64,000 nucleotides of DNA from Streptomyces caniscabiei (GTDB lineage: Bacteria > Actinomycetota > Actinomycetes > Streptomycetales > Streptomycetaceae): positions 214,911 through 278,910 of the forward strand of contig NZ_JABXWI010000015.1 in NCBI RefSeq assembly GCF_014930365.1. Reading direction: 5' to 3'. A program made the translations under genes and the position numbers. Shown here piece after piece: positions 25,395 through 34,001 of the stretch; position 1 is the first letter of the stretch, and each line of letters starts with the position of its first letter. The notes under the pieces were generated by a model. That model was not told where the DNA came from. It saw nothing but the letters and a program-made list of their open reading frames with translations, and did not search any database.

Positions 25395-25760
25395 ATGACG
25401 CAGCAGGCCGGGAACATGACCGCGATGAGCAAGGAGATGCAGGACTGCGTCAACGCCTGCATGACGTGCCACAGCATGTGCGAGGAGACCATGAGCTCCT
25501 GCATGCAGGCCGGCGGCCAGGCCCAGATGCAGATCATGCGCGCCCTGATGGACTGCGCCGAGATGACCCGTATGTGCGCGGACATGATGATGCGCCGCTC
25601 GCCGCTGTCCGCCGAGATGTGCGCGATGTGCGCCCGCGCCTGTGACATGTGCGCCGAGGCGTGTATGTCCATGCCGGACGACCCGCAGATGATGCGCTGT
25701 GCCGAGGCGTGTCGCCGCTGTTCCGAGATGTGCCGGACGATGGCGGGCGCGACCGCCTGA
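25395..25760 (+). CDS. Cys-rich four-helix-bundle copper-storage-type protein
   Basis: A 121-residue, all-helical, Met- and Cys-rich protein of the Csp/DUF326 type. Sixteen cysteines are arranged mostly as CxxxC and CxxC along helices: CVNACMTCHSMC, DCAEMTRMC, CAMCARACDMCAEAC, CAEACRRCSEMC. In known members such cysteines line the core of a four-helix bundle and hold many Cu(I) ions. No signal peptide is visible, which points to the cytosolic Csp3-like form. AGGAGG precedes the ATG by four bases. Copper binding is inferred from the family. Confidence 0.87.
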   Translation: MTQQAGNMTAMSKEMQDCVNACMTCHSMCEETMSSCMQAGGQAQMQIMRALMDCAEMTRMCADMMMRRSPLSAEMCAMCARACDMCAEACMSMPDDPQMMRCAEACRRCSEMCRTMAGATA

Positions 25761-25792
25761 CCCGTCACACGAACGCCCGAACGCCCGAACGC

Positions 25793-25832
25793 CCGAGGGG
25801 CACCCCACCATGGAACAGGGGGTGCCCCTCGG
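25793..25832. terminator. Bidirectional terminator hairpin
   Basis: Perfect 14-base-pair stem (25793-25806 with 25819-25832), twelve-base loop, between the convergent Cys-rich gene (ends 25760) and the first LCP gene (ends 25862). Just upstream CGAACGCC is repeated three times (25770-25795). Confidence 0.8.
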
Positions 25833-25861
25833 TCGCGTCGTCCGCCGGGTCGGTAGCCGGG

Positions 25862-27133
25862 TCAGTTGCCCGACACCGTCACCGTCTCGTCGTTCTTCAG
25901 CTGCTCCACCAGCTGCTTCACCTTCGCGGTGTCCCACTGGAGGTTGCCGTTGCCGGAGTTGCCGGAGATCGGCATGTTCATGGACTTGCCGTCACCGCCC
26001 GTCACGCCCTTCATCGCCCAGAACATGTCGGCCAGGTCGAACAGGCTCATGTCCTTGTCGACGATCAGGGTGTCCAGACCCGCGCCCATCGTCGGGTACA
26101 GCTTGAAGGGGTTCAGGATCGTGCTCGGCGTCGCCGTCTGGCTCGCGAGGGCCGCCAGGAACTTCTGCTGGTTCTTCGTCCGGTCCAGGTCGCTGCCCGC
26201 GAGGGCGTAGCGGGTGCGGACGAAGGCGAGGGCCTGCTCGCCGTTGAGGGTCTGCTTGCCCGCCTCGAAGTCGGCACCGGACTTGGTGTCCTTCATGCCG
26301 CCCTTCGGGATCTCGATCTCCACCCCGCCGACCGCGTCGACGATGTTCGCGAAGCCCGCGAAACCGATCTCCACGTAGTGGTCGATGCGCAGCCCGGTGT
26401 TGGCCTCGACGGTACGGACGAGCAGCTCGGGCCCGTCCTCCGCGTACGCCGCGTTCAGCTTCACCTGGCGTCCGGTGCCCTTGTAGGTCTTGCCGGACTC
26501 GGAACCCACGAACGACGGGATCTCCACGTTGGAGTCGCGGGGTAGCGAGATCAGGGTCGGGCCGTTGGACCCGGTGTGCAGGATCATCATCGAGTCCGTG
26601 CGCTTGCCCTCGGCGGACCCGGTGTGGAGCTCCTTCTTCTGCTCGTCGGACAGGCCCGCACGGCTGTCCGAGCCGACGATCAGGTAGTTGGTGCCCTCGC
26701 CCTCGCCCGGCCGGTCGATGACCTTGGAGAGGTCGACCTCGCGGTTCAGCTTGGAGTCGGCCCAGAAGTAGGTGCCGATCGTCGTGGCGAGCAGTACGAC
26801 GGTGACCGTGATCGCGGTCAGCTTGATTCGGCGCCCCCAGTTCGGTGCGCCACGCTCGCCCCGGCCGCCACCGTGACCCCCGGTGCCGCCCGAGCCGGCG
26901 CCGTAGACCTGGCCGGTGTTGTAGTCGCTCTGGTAGCCGCCGCCGTACTGGTCGGGGCCGCTGTTGCCGTGGCCGTCACCGTACGGGTCGCCGTACGACG
27001 GCTGCTGGGGCACACCACCCTGAGGGGGTGCCGACGGGCCGCGCCGGACCTGGCGCATCACGCGCGGCCCGTCGGGCTGGGCGTAGTCGCCGCCGCGGTT
27101 GTTGCCGGACCATCCCTCGGGCCAATCGTTCAT
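25862..27133 (-). CDS. LytR-CpsA-Psr (LCP) family protein 1
   Basis: A 423-residue membrane protein that would transfer lipid-linked glycopolymers onto peptidoglycan. It has a Gly/Gln/Tyr-rich cytoplasmic N-terminus of about 120 residues, one membrane helix (LTAITVTVVLLATTIGTYF) and an external LCP domain. The LCP domain shows YLIVGSDSRAG, SLPRDSNVEIP (catalytic Arg), LNAAYAEDGPELLVRTVEANTGLRIDHYVEI and FVRTRYALAGSDLDRTKNQQ. It lacks the C-terminal LytR_C domain. The ATG at 27133 has only a weak ribosome site. It is downstream of LCP 2 on the same strand with a 186-base gap. Confidence 0.9.
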   Translation of the reverse strand: MNDWPEGWSGNNRGGDYAQPDGPRVMRQVRRGPSAPPQGGVPQQPSYGDPYGDGHGNSGPDQYGGGYQSDYNTGQVYGAGSGGTGGHGGGRGERGAPNWGRRIKLTAITVTVVLLATTIGTYFWADSKLNREVDLSKVIDRPGEGEGTNYLIVGSDSRAGLSDEQKKELHTGSAEGKRTDSMMILHTGSNGPTLISLPRDSNVEIPSFVGSESGKTYKGTGRQVKLNAAYAEDGPELLVRTVEANTGLRIDHYVEIGFAGFANIVDAVGGVEIEIPKGGMKDTKSGADFEAGKQTLNGEQALAFVRTRYALAGSDLDRTKNQQKFLAALASQTATPSTILNPFKLYPTMGAGLDTLIVDKDMSLFDLADMFWAMKGVTGGDGKSMNMPISGNSGNGNLQWDTAKVKQLVEQLKNDETVTVSGN

Positions 27134-27212
27134 GCGCCCCAGTGTGCCGGGTCGGGCTGTGCCCTTTACAAGGGTCGATGAAAAACAAAGGCAGGGCTGT
27201 TGCGAAGCCGAC

Positions 27213-27224
27213 ACAAATTGCACG
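27213..27224. promoter_or_regulatory. 12-base motif ACAAATTGCACG upstream of LCP 1
   Basis: The same 12 bases occur at 33905-33916 upstream of LCP 4, in the same orientation relative to the gene. Both lie in AT-richer patches next to a TGTAG/CTACA sequence. A shared regulator site is possible but unproven. Confidence 0.35.
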
Positions 27225-27283
27225 GTTTTGTAGGGGGCCGGGCGCCTGTTGATCAAGGGGGAGCGGTTTGGGGGCGAGTGCGG

Positions 27284-27320
27284 GTTGTTCGTGGTCGCCC
27301 GCGCGGTTCCCCGCGCCCCT
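27284..27320. repeat. GC-rich 3'-end repeat abutting LCP 2
   Basis: A copy of the repeat core (GCGCGGTTCCCCGCGCCCC) running up to the last base of the LCP 2 stop codon. It lies directly at the 3' end of that gene. Confidence 0.65.
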
Positions 27321-28762
27321 CACGGGGCGCAGGAGACCTGGTCGCCCCGCACCACGCCCGACTCGTCCTGCTCCGGGTTCTCCGCGCGCACCTTGCGGAC
27401 CCGTTCGAAGTCCGTGCCGGCGATCACCTTCATGGTGGGGCCCTGGGCGCGGACCGGGCGGAGCTCCGAGCCCGGGAGGGCGGCCGCGAGGGAGCGGGCG
27501 GAGCGGTCCCAGCGGGGGTCGTAGAAGACCTGGGTGCGGGTGGCGTTCGGCTGCGGGGCGTTGACCGGGGCCCTGGTGGTGCGGAAGCCGGTGGCGGCCA
27601 GCTGCCGGTCGACCTTCCTGCCGAGGCCCGGGACGGCGGTGCCGTTCTCGACCTGGACACGGATCTGCTGCGGCGCCACGTCGACGAGCGCGTACGTGCC
27701 GCGCGCCTTGTAGGGGGCGAGGGGCCGGTCGTCGCGCAGGGCCTCGAAGAGGCGGGCGGCCTTGGCGTCGTCCCACTTCAGCGTCGAGCCGACGCCCTCC
27801 ACGGCGTATCCCATGCGTCCGATGGGCACGGTGGTGAACTCCGAGGACGCCGGTGTGAGATTGCGCAGCGCGCGGCCGAGGTCGATCAGCTCGCCCGTGC
27901 CGAACTCCTTGTCGGCGCGGACGGAACCGAGGACGGCCTGGGTGATGTCGCGGAACTTCATCGGGTTGAGCAGGACCCCGGAGGAGGTGGCCTGCGACAT
28001 CAGGGCCGCCATGAACCGTTGCTGGCGCTTCATCCGGCCGAGGTCCGAGGAGCCGTCGGTGTGCCGGGAGCGGACGTACTGCAGGGCCTCGCCGCCGTCC
28101 AGCTCATGGGTGCCCGCGTCCAGGTCGAGGCCGGTGTAAGAGTCCTTGAGGGGGCGGGTGGTGCAGATCTCGACACCGCCGAGGACGTCGACGGTCCGCA
28201 TGAAGCTGGTGAAATCGACCTCGACGTAGTGGTCGATCTTCACCTTGGTCATGTGCTCGACCGTCCGCACGGTGAGCTGCGGCCCGCCCTCGGCGTAGGC
28301 CGCGTTCAGCTTGAGCGGGTGGGAGCGCAGCACCTTCCCGGTGGCGCGGTCGGTGTGCTCGGGCGTCTCGGCGTAGGAGTCGCGCGGCAGGCTCACCACG
28401 CTCGCGCGCTCCCGGTCCTCCGAGATGTGCACGATCATCATCGTGTCCGTGCAGTGGCAGGGGGCACCCCCCAGCCGGTACTTGCGCCGCTCCCGCTCGC
28501 TGATCCGGTCGCGGCCGTCGGTGCCGACCAGCAGCACGTTCATGCCGTGGCCCGCCTCGGGCCGGTTCTTCATGTCCTTGAAGGCGTCGACCCGCTTGAT
28601 CTCGCCGTCCAGGCGGGTCACCACCGCGTGCCCGATGCCCGCGGCGGCCAGCACCACCACCGAGAGCGTGGTCACCGCCCGCATGGCCCAGCTCCGCCGC
28701 CGGGGAGGCACGGGGGGCCGGGGCTGCTGCGGACGGGCTGGACGGCGGGGCGGTGCGGACAC
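27320..28762 (-). CDS. LytR-CpsA-Psr (LCP) family protein 2 with LytR_C domain
   Basis: A 480-residue LCP phosphotransferase. A short Pro/Arg-rich N-terminus and a membrane helix (AVTTLSVVVLAAAGIGHAVV) lead to the LCP domain: NVLLVGTDGRDR, SLPRDSYAETP, LNAAYAEGGPQLTVRTVEHMTKVKIDHYVEV and YVRSRHTDGSSDLGRMKRQQ. It ends in a LytR_C domain (VQVENGTAVPGLGRKVDRQLAATGF, TQVFYDP). The GTG at 28762 with GGAGG eight bases upstream is preferred; the frame is open for 149 codons further but overlaps the divergent glycosyltransferase gene. The stop codon touches a 3'-end repeat. Confidence 0.9.
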   Translation of the reverse strand: MSAPPRRPARPQQPRPPVPPRRRSWAMRAVTTLSVVVLAAAGIGHAVVTRLDGEIKRVDAFKDMKNRPEAGHGMNVLLVGTDGRDRISERERRKYRLGGAPCHCTDTMMIVHISEDRERASVVSLPRDSYAETPEHTDRATGKVLRSHPLKLNAAYAEGGPQLTVRTVEHMTKVKIDHYVEVDFTSFMRTVDVLGGVEICTTRPLKDSYTGLDLDAGTHELDGGEALQYVRSRHTDGSSDLGRMKRQQRFMAALMSQATSSGVLLNPMKFRDITQAVLGSVRADKEFGTGELIDLGRALRNLTPASSEFTTVPIGRMGYAVEGVGSTLKWDDAKAARLFEALRDDRPLAPYKARGTYALVDVAPQQIRVQVENGTAVPGLGRKVDRQLAATGFRTTRAPVNAPQPNATRTQVFYDPRWDRSARSLAAALPGSELRPVRAQGPTMKVIAGTDFERVRKVRAENPEQDESGVVRGDQVSCAP

Positions 28763-28904
28763 GGGGGACACCTCCGCGAGACCGGTCAGGGGAAGAGGAG
28801 AGTCAGAGAACCTTGAGCACCGTAGGGTCCCGGCATCCGCGCCCCGCGCACGCGACCGGGCGGCGCGCGTTCGTGTCCCCCGTTCGCGGTAACGTGAGCC
28901 CCCT

Positions 28905-29933
28905 ATGAACGCCAAGCCCGACGTGCCGCTCCCCGCCGTGTCCGTGATCATGCCCGTCCTCGACGAGGAGCGGCATCTGCGCGGAGCCGTCCAAGCGATC
29001 CTCGCGCAGGAGTACGCCGGCGAGATGGAGGTCGTGATCGCCCTCGGTCCGTCCGCGGACCGTACGGACGAGATCGCGGCCCAGCTCGTGGCCGAGGACC
29101 CGCGCGTGCACACCGTCCCGAACCCCACCGGCCGTACGCCCGCCGCGCTCAACGCCGCGATCAAGGCCTCACGCCACCCGATCGTGGTCCGGGTCGACGG
29201 CCACGGCATCCTCTCGCCGAACTACATCGCCACCGCCGTACGGCTCCTGGAGGAGACCGGCGCGCAGAACGTCGGCGGCATCATGCACGCCGAGGGCGAG
29301 AACGACTGGGAGCACGCGGTCGCCGCCGCGATGACCTCGAAGATCGGCGTCGGCAATGCCGCCTTCCACACGGGCGGCGAGGCGGGCCCGGCGGAGACGG
29401 TCTACCTCGGTGTCTTCCGGCGCGAGGCGCTGGAGCGGCAGGGCGGCTACAACGTGGAGTTCATCCGCGCCCAGGACTGGGAGCTGAACTTCCGTATCCG
29501 TGAGGCGGGCGGCCTCATCTGGTTCTCGCCCGAGCTGCGGGTGTCGTACCGGCCCCGGCCCAGCGTGAAGGCGCTCGCCAAGCAGTACAAGGACTACGGG
29601 CGCTGGCGGCACGTCGTCGCCCGCTACCACGAGGGCTCCATCAACCTGCGCTACCTCGCCCCGCCGACCGCGGTGTGCGCGATCGTGGCCGGCACCCTGG
29701 TGGGCGCCCTGCTGACCCCGCTGGGCTTCGTCGTCCCCGGCGGCTATCTCGCGGCGATCGTCGCGGGCTCGGTCCCGGCGGGCAAGGGGCTGCCGCTCAA
29801 GGCCCGCCTCCAGATCCCTGTCGCCCTCGCCACCATGCACATGTCGTGGGGCTTCGGCTTCCTCACCAGCCCTAAGTCGCTGGCGAAGAAGGTCATCGCC
29901 TCCCGCCGCCCGGCGGTGCCGGCCGAGAGCTGA
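28905..29933 (+). CDS. Glycosyltransferase family 2 membrane protein
   Basis: A 342-residue GT-A enzyme. The N-terminus VSVIMPVLDEERHLRGAVQAI is the nucleotide-sugar site, VVRVDGHGILSP carries the metal-binding DxH/DxD-type motif, and FIRAQDWELNFRIREAGG is the catalytic-base region (ED-type). Two hydrophobic segments follow (AVCAIVAGTLVGALLTPLGFVV; GGYLAAIVAGSV), suggesting a membrane-bound sugar transferase using a lipid acceptor. It is divergent from LCP 2 and encircled by LCP genes, so it probably builds a polymer that the LCP proteins attach. The acceptor and sugar are unknown. Confidence 0.88.
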   Translation: MNAKPDVPLPAVSVIMPVLDEERHLRGAVQAILAQEYAGEMEVVIALGPSADRTDEIAAQLVAEDPRVHTVPNPTGRTPAALNAAIKASRHPIVVRVDGHGILSPNYIATAVRLLEETGAQNVGGIMHAEGENDWEHAVAAAMTSKIGVGNAAFHTGGEAGPAETVYLGVFRREALERQGGYNVEFIRAQDWELNFRIREAGGLIWFSPELRVSYRPRPSVKALAKQYKDYGRWRHVVARYHEGSINLRYLAPPTAVCAIVAGTLVGALLTPLGFVVPGGYLAAIVAGSVPAGKGLPLKARLQIPVALATMHMSWGFGFLTSPKSLAKKVIASRRPAVPAES

Positions 29934-29960
29934 GCACCGAGCACCAGCACCGAGCACGTA

Positions 29961-30000
29961 CGAGCGGGGCCCCTCCCACAGCCGGGAGGGGCCCCGCTCG
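29961..30000. terminator. Bidirectional terminator hairpin
   Basis: Perfect 17-base-pair stem (29961-29977 with 29984-30000) and a six-base loop ACAGCC, between the convergent glycosyltransferase (ends 29933) and LCP 3 (ends 30014). Confidence 0.9.
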
Positions 30001-30013
30001 ACGTTCCGGGCAC

Positions 30014-31714
30014 TCACCAGGTGAACGCCGGATTGACCTCCATGCAGGCCTTCTTGTCAGCGCCGTTGAGGGCGTCCGCCGACTCCGGAGTCGTGTCGTC
30101 CTCCTTCTCGGCCTCGTACGTCTTCCCCTCGCGCCAGTCGGCGCCGACGACGAGCGTGACACCACTGACGTTCGTGGACTTCTCCACCTGGCCCAGCGGG
30201 ATGCCGAGGGCCTTGGCGACCGCCTGGGCGTCACCCTCCAGCTCGGCGCTCGGGTACCGGACGACCGTCTTGTCCTCGACGACCGCGGTCGTCGTGGACG
30301 ACGAGGCCTTGGCGAAGCCGTCCTCGACGAGCAGCTGCGACACCGAGAGCGCGCGCCCGGGGACCGGCTCCAGGGTGGAGGTCATGGTGCCGTTGATCAC
30401 CAGCACCCCGATCTCGTCCTTCGCCGCCGCCGGGTCGTCGGAGGCCGCTTCCTCGGTGGTGGTCTTCTTCTTGTCCTTGCCGTCCAGGGCGATGTCCTCG
30501 CGCACCAGGCGGAACAGCTTCTCCGCGTCGCCCTCCTTGGGCACGACGCGCGCGCCGGCGTACGTGTACGGCATCGTCGTCATCGTGATCCGGGCCGGCT
30601 CGACCTTGCGCAGCTCCGTGCTGAGGTCGTAGAGCTTGGCGACGTCACCGAGGCCCTCGTCGACGGTGAGCGCGTCGGTGGCCTGCTCGGCGAGCTTGCG
30701 CAGCTTGTTCGGGTTGGTGATCGTGGCGTTCTCGCGCAGCTCGCGGACCATCGCGTTCATGTACTGGTGCTGGGCCTTGGCGCGCGCGATGTCGCTGCCG
30801 TCCTCGAAGCCGTACCGGGTGCGCAGCCACTGCAGGGCCTGCTTGCCCTGGATGTAGGTGGTGCCCTTCTCCAGCTTCAGCCCCGAGCCCTTGCCGTCGC
30901 TGGTGTGCGAGTAGATGTTGGCGTCCACGCACACCGGCACACCGCCGATCGCGTCGGCCATCGACACCACACCGGCGAAGTCGACCATCATGAAGTGGTC
31001 GATGTGTATGCCGGTCAGTTCCTGCCAGGTGGCGACCGTGCAGCCGGGGCCACCGCGGCGCAGCGAGTCGTTGGTCATCGCCTGGGTGGACGCGTCGTAC
31101 ACGTCGCCGCTGTCGGGGTCCGTGCACTTGGGGATGGGGAGCAGGGTGTCGCGGGGCATGCTGACGACCGACATGTTGGTGCGGTCGGCGGACAGGTGCA
31201 GCAGCATCTGCACGTCGGCGAGCGGCGGGCCGTCGAAGGTGTCCCGGGCGCCGCCGAGTTTCTGGTTCTCCGCGGTGTCCCGGGCGTCCGAACCGATCAG
31301 CAGGATGTTCAACGGGGTCTGACCGGCCGCGTTGGGCGTCGGCTCGGCGATCTTCGTGTCGCCGAGGTTCAGCTTCTCCTTCTTGATGTTGCCGTTGAGG
31401 TGCTGGTAGTAGAGGTAACCGGCACCGGCGGTGCCGAGTATCACCACCGCCAGGACCGTCGCCGACCAGCGCAGCACCCGTCTGCGCCGGGGCCTCCCGG
31501 GGGCCTTGGCGCGCCCTCGCCCGCCGTCGTCGTCACCGTCACCGCCGCTGTCGCGGCGCTTGCGTCCGCCCCGCCCGCCCTGCCCGGGAACCCTGGCGCC
31601 CGCGTCGCCGTCCGAGCCGGACGCGTCGTCCTTCGGATCCAGGTCCCCGTCCTGCTCGCCGGGTTCGTCGACACGCGGTCGCCCCCCGTCCCCGCGCACG
31701 TCGCTCCGTACCAT
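30014..31714 (-). CDS. LytR-CpsA-Psr (LCP) family protein 3 with C-terminal LytR_C region
   Basis: A 566-residue LCP protein. The charged, Gly/Asp/Arg-rich cytoplasmic N-terminus (about 85 residues) is followed by a membrane helix (ATVLAVVILGTAGAGYLYY) and the LCP domain: NILLIGSDARDT, SMPRDTLLPIP, GIHIDHFMMVDFAGV, WLRTRYGFEDGSDIARAKAQ. Two LytR_C-like parts follow (VLVINGTMTSTLEPVPG, LVVGADW). I prefer the ATG at 31714, preceded by GGGGAGG; an ATG at 31798 would add 28 Arg-rich residues. Cysteines near the catalytic loop (PKCTDPDSG, GGPGCTVATW) may form a disulphide. Confidence 0.88.
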   Translation of the reverse strand: MVRSDVRGDGGRPRVDEPGEQDGDLDPKDDASGSDGDAGARVPGQGGRGGRKRRDSGGDGDDDGGRGRAKAPGRPRRRRVLRWSATVLAVVILGTAGAGYLYYQHLNGNIKKEKLNLGDTKIAEPTPNAAGQTPLNILLIGSDARDTAENQKLGGARDTFDGPPLADVQMLLHLSADRTNMSVVSMPRDTLLPIPKCTDPDSGDVYDASTQAMTNDSLRRGGPGCTVATWQELTGIHIDHFMMVDFAGVVSMADAIGGVPVCVDANIYSHTSDGKGSGLKLEKGTTYIQGKQALQWLRTRYGFEDGSDIARAKAQHQYMNAMVRELRENATITNPNKLRKLAEQATDALTVDEGLGDVAKLYDLSTELRKVEPARITMTTMPYTYAGARVVPKEGDAEKLFRLVREDIALDGKDKKKTTTEEAASDDPAAAKDEIGVLVINGTMTSTLEPVPGRALSVSQLLVEDGFAKASSSTTTAVVEDKTVVRYPSAELEGDAQAVAKALGIPLGQVEKSTNVSGVTLVVGADWREGKTYEAEKEDDTTPESADALNGADKKACMEVNPAFTW

Positions 31715-31899
31715 CTCCCTGCCCCTCCCCACCCTGCCGTGGCGGGGCCGTCCCCGCCTCCTGTTGGACTGTCGAGAACCCAACCGGGATGTACTCATGT
31801 TCTGTTGAACGCGTCATGTGTTCCGACCGGATGACATGCGGACACGGTTCGCCGCGGCGGCGCACGCCGCCCCACGGCATCTTCGACGACATTCAGAAC

Positions 31900-31937
31900 T
31901 GCACCGGGCGGGCGCGTCCTCGCGCCCGCCCGGTGCA
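31900..31937 (-). terminator. Terminator hairpin after LCP 4
   Basis: Perfect 17-base-pair stem (31900-31916 with 31921-31937), four-base loop TCCT. It lies 70 bases past the LCP 4 stop and ahead of LCP 3, so each LCP gene probably has its own transcript. Confidence 0.82.
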
Positions 31938-32006
31938 CCACCGGATCTCTCGACCGTTCTTGCGCTGCTCGCGTCGGGTTAGACGCGCCGCGACCCCGTC
32001 AGGTCA

Positions 32007-33758
32007 TCAACTGGCGCACTTTTCCTTGTCCGCGGTGTTCTTCTGGACGTCCAGATCCGCCGCCGAGCCCCCGCTGAGCGGCACCCCGGCTCCCTCGAAG
32101 TCCTCGCCCAGGGTCAGCACCATCGAGGGCAGGCCCTGGGAGTTGGTCTCGCTGTTGCCCTTGCCGGGCTTCAGCGCGGACGCGGACAGACCCATGAGGT
32201 CGGCCAGCTTGCGCGCCTGGTCGGCCTGGTCCGGGTCGTACGCGAGGGTCGTCTTCTTCAACGTCTTGTCGGCGTTGCCGAGCTGGCTCGACTTGGTCAC
32301 GCCGACATCGTTCTGCAGCCAGCTGAGAGTGGCCTGTGCGCTGCCGGCCTCGGCACCGCCGTTGTAGACGCTGACCCGGACCTCGGAGGCGTCGGCGCGC
32401 GCGCCCTTGAGCTTCGCGGCCTCCTTCTCCTTGGCCTGCTTCTTCACCTCGGTGAGGGAGATGTCGTTCCTGATGGTCTCGAAGAGCTGCTCGGCGCTCT
32501 GCGGTTTGGGCAGCACGGTCGCGCCGTCGGTGTTGTCGACGACCGGCACGGTGGTGAAGGTGATGTTCTTCGTCTTCACCTTGCCGACCTCCTGGCCGAG
32601 CGAGGCCAGCTTCTTGATGTCCGAGATCTTCGAGTCGACCGACAGCGCGCTGGTGGCGGCCTCCGCGAGGTCCAGCACCTTCGACGGGTCGGTCAGCGTG
32701 TCCTTGGACTTCATCTGCCGGATCATCGAGCTGAGGAACTGCTGCTGCAGCTCGATCCGGCTCAGGTCGCTGCCGAGGCCCACGCTGTAGCGGGTGCGCA
32801 GGAAGGCCAGCGCCTCCTCGCCCTCGATGGTGTGCTTGCCCGCGGTGAGGTCCAGCTTGGACTTGGAGTCCTTGATGTCCTTCTCCAGACACACCTCGAC
32901 ACCGCCGATGGCCGTGGAGAGCGTCTTCACCGCGTTGAAGTCGGCCACCATGAAGTGGTCCGACTTGATTCCGGTCAGCTCCTCCACGGTCCGCATGGTG
33001 CAGCTCGGGGTCCGGCCGTCCTGGCCGAGGCTCGTGTTGAACCGGACGTTGGAGGTGCCCCGGATGTTCTTCTTGGAGCCGTCCTCCTGCGTGGTGAGGC
33101 AGTCCGGGATGTCCACGATCATGTCGCGCGGGATGCTCATCGCGGTGGCGTTCGTGCGGTCCTTGGACACGTGCAAAAGGATCGTGGTGTCGGCGTGGCC
33201 GACGCTGTCCTTGTCGCCGTAACTCCCGTTGCCCGCGCCGGTCCGCTTGTCCGTGCCGATCACCAGCAGGTTGATCGCCCGGTCCTTGCTGAAGCCGCCG
33301 GTGCTCGCGCCGTCGTCCGAGATCTTCTGGATGTTGTTGTTCAGGTGCTGGTAGTAGAGGTAGCCGGCGGCGCTCACCCCGACCAGCACGAAGGCCAGCG
33401 TGCCGCCCGTCCACACCAGTATCCGCTTGCCCGTCGACTTCTTGGGCTTCGTCCTGCCCCGGCCGCCGCGGCGGCCGGGCAGCGGCTCCTCCTCGGGCGT
33501 GCCCCGCCGACGCCGGGGTCCCGGCAGCGTGTCGGGGATCTCCCGGGTGTCCGTGCCCGCCGACGCGGAGCGCGTGGACGTACCGCTTCCCGCGGCCCTG
33601 GCCCCCGCCGCGGCGGGGGCGGCCCGACGCGGCCTCGGCACCGCCGACTGCGGTGCGGAAGGGGTCAGTCGCAGTTCGTATTCACCGGTGCTCGGGTTGA
33701 GTACCCACTGGTCTGCGGGGTCGATGTCGTCCGCCCGCCCACGGCCTTGCGCGTCCAC
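32007..33758 (-). CDS. LytR-CpsA-Psr (LCP) family protein 4 with LytR_C domain
   Basis: A 583-residue LCP protein. Residues 1-110 are cytoplasmic and low-complexity; the opening DPADQWVLNPSTGEYELRL is unusual and looks structured. The membrane helix (LVWTGGTLAFVLVGVSAAGYLYY) leads to NLLVIGTDKRTG, SIPRDMIVDIPDC, GIKSDHFMVADFNAV and FLRTRYSVGLGSDLSRIELQQ. The C-terminus has a LytR_C domain (VRVSVYNGGAEAGSAQ). The start is GTG with GGAGG twelve bases upstream, a long spacing, but no better start is in reach. It is the longest of the five paralogues by start-to-stop length. Confidence 0.9.
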   Translation of the reverse strand: MDAQGRGRADDIDPADQWVLNPSTGEYELRLTPSAPQSAVPRPRRAAPAAAGARAAGSGTSTRSASAGTDTREIPDTLPGPRRRRGTPEEEPLPGRRGGRGRTKPKKSTGKRILVWTGGTLAFVLVGVSAAGYLYYQHLNNNIQKISDDGASTGGFSKDRAINLLVIGTDKRTGAGNGSYGDKDSVGHADTTILLHVSKDRTNATAMSIPRDMIVDIPDCLTTQEDGSKKNIRGTSNVRFNTSLGQDGRTPSCTMRTVEELTGIKSDHFMVADFNAVKTLSTAIGGVEVCLEKDIKDSKSKLDLTAGKHTIEGEEALAFLRTRYSVGLGSDLSRIELQQQFLSSMIRQMKSKDTLTDPSKVLDLAEAATSALSVDSKISDIKKLASLGQEVGKVKTKNITFTTVPVVDNTDGATVLPKPQSAEQLFETIRNDISLTEVKKQAKEKEAAKLKGARADASEVRVSVYNGGAEAGSAQATLSWLQNDVGVTKSSQLGNADKTLKKTTLAYDPDQADQARKLADLMGLSASALKPGKGNSETNSQGLPSMVLTLGEDFEGAGVPLSGGSAADLDVQKNTADKEKCAS

Positions 33759-33904
33759 GGTTGTCTGATTCCTCCGTCGGGGCCACGCGGCGTCTTCCCC
33801 CTCAAAAGACGCTCGGGTCTCGCTGCAAGGTGCGTGGCCGAGAAGGCCTGCCGCACCGGATCGCTCACACTAGCCGCACGATCAGGCGCCGAGCGACGGC
33901 GGTG

Positions 33905-33916
33905 ACAAATTGCACG
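33905..33916. promoter_or_regulatory. 12-base motif ACAAATTGCACG upstream of LCP 4
   Basis: Identical to 27213-27224 upstream of LCP 1 and in the same orientation. It lies about 150 bases before the LCP 4 start. Confidence 0.35.
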
Positions 33917-34001
33917 TCCCTACAACCGGGCAATCCGCCCATTTCCTAGAGCATTTGTTCCTGCTGTTGACGTGCGCTTTACCTGCGGAACCCCGCCGGA
34001 G

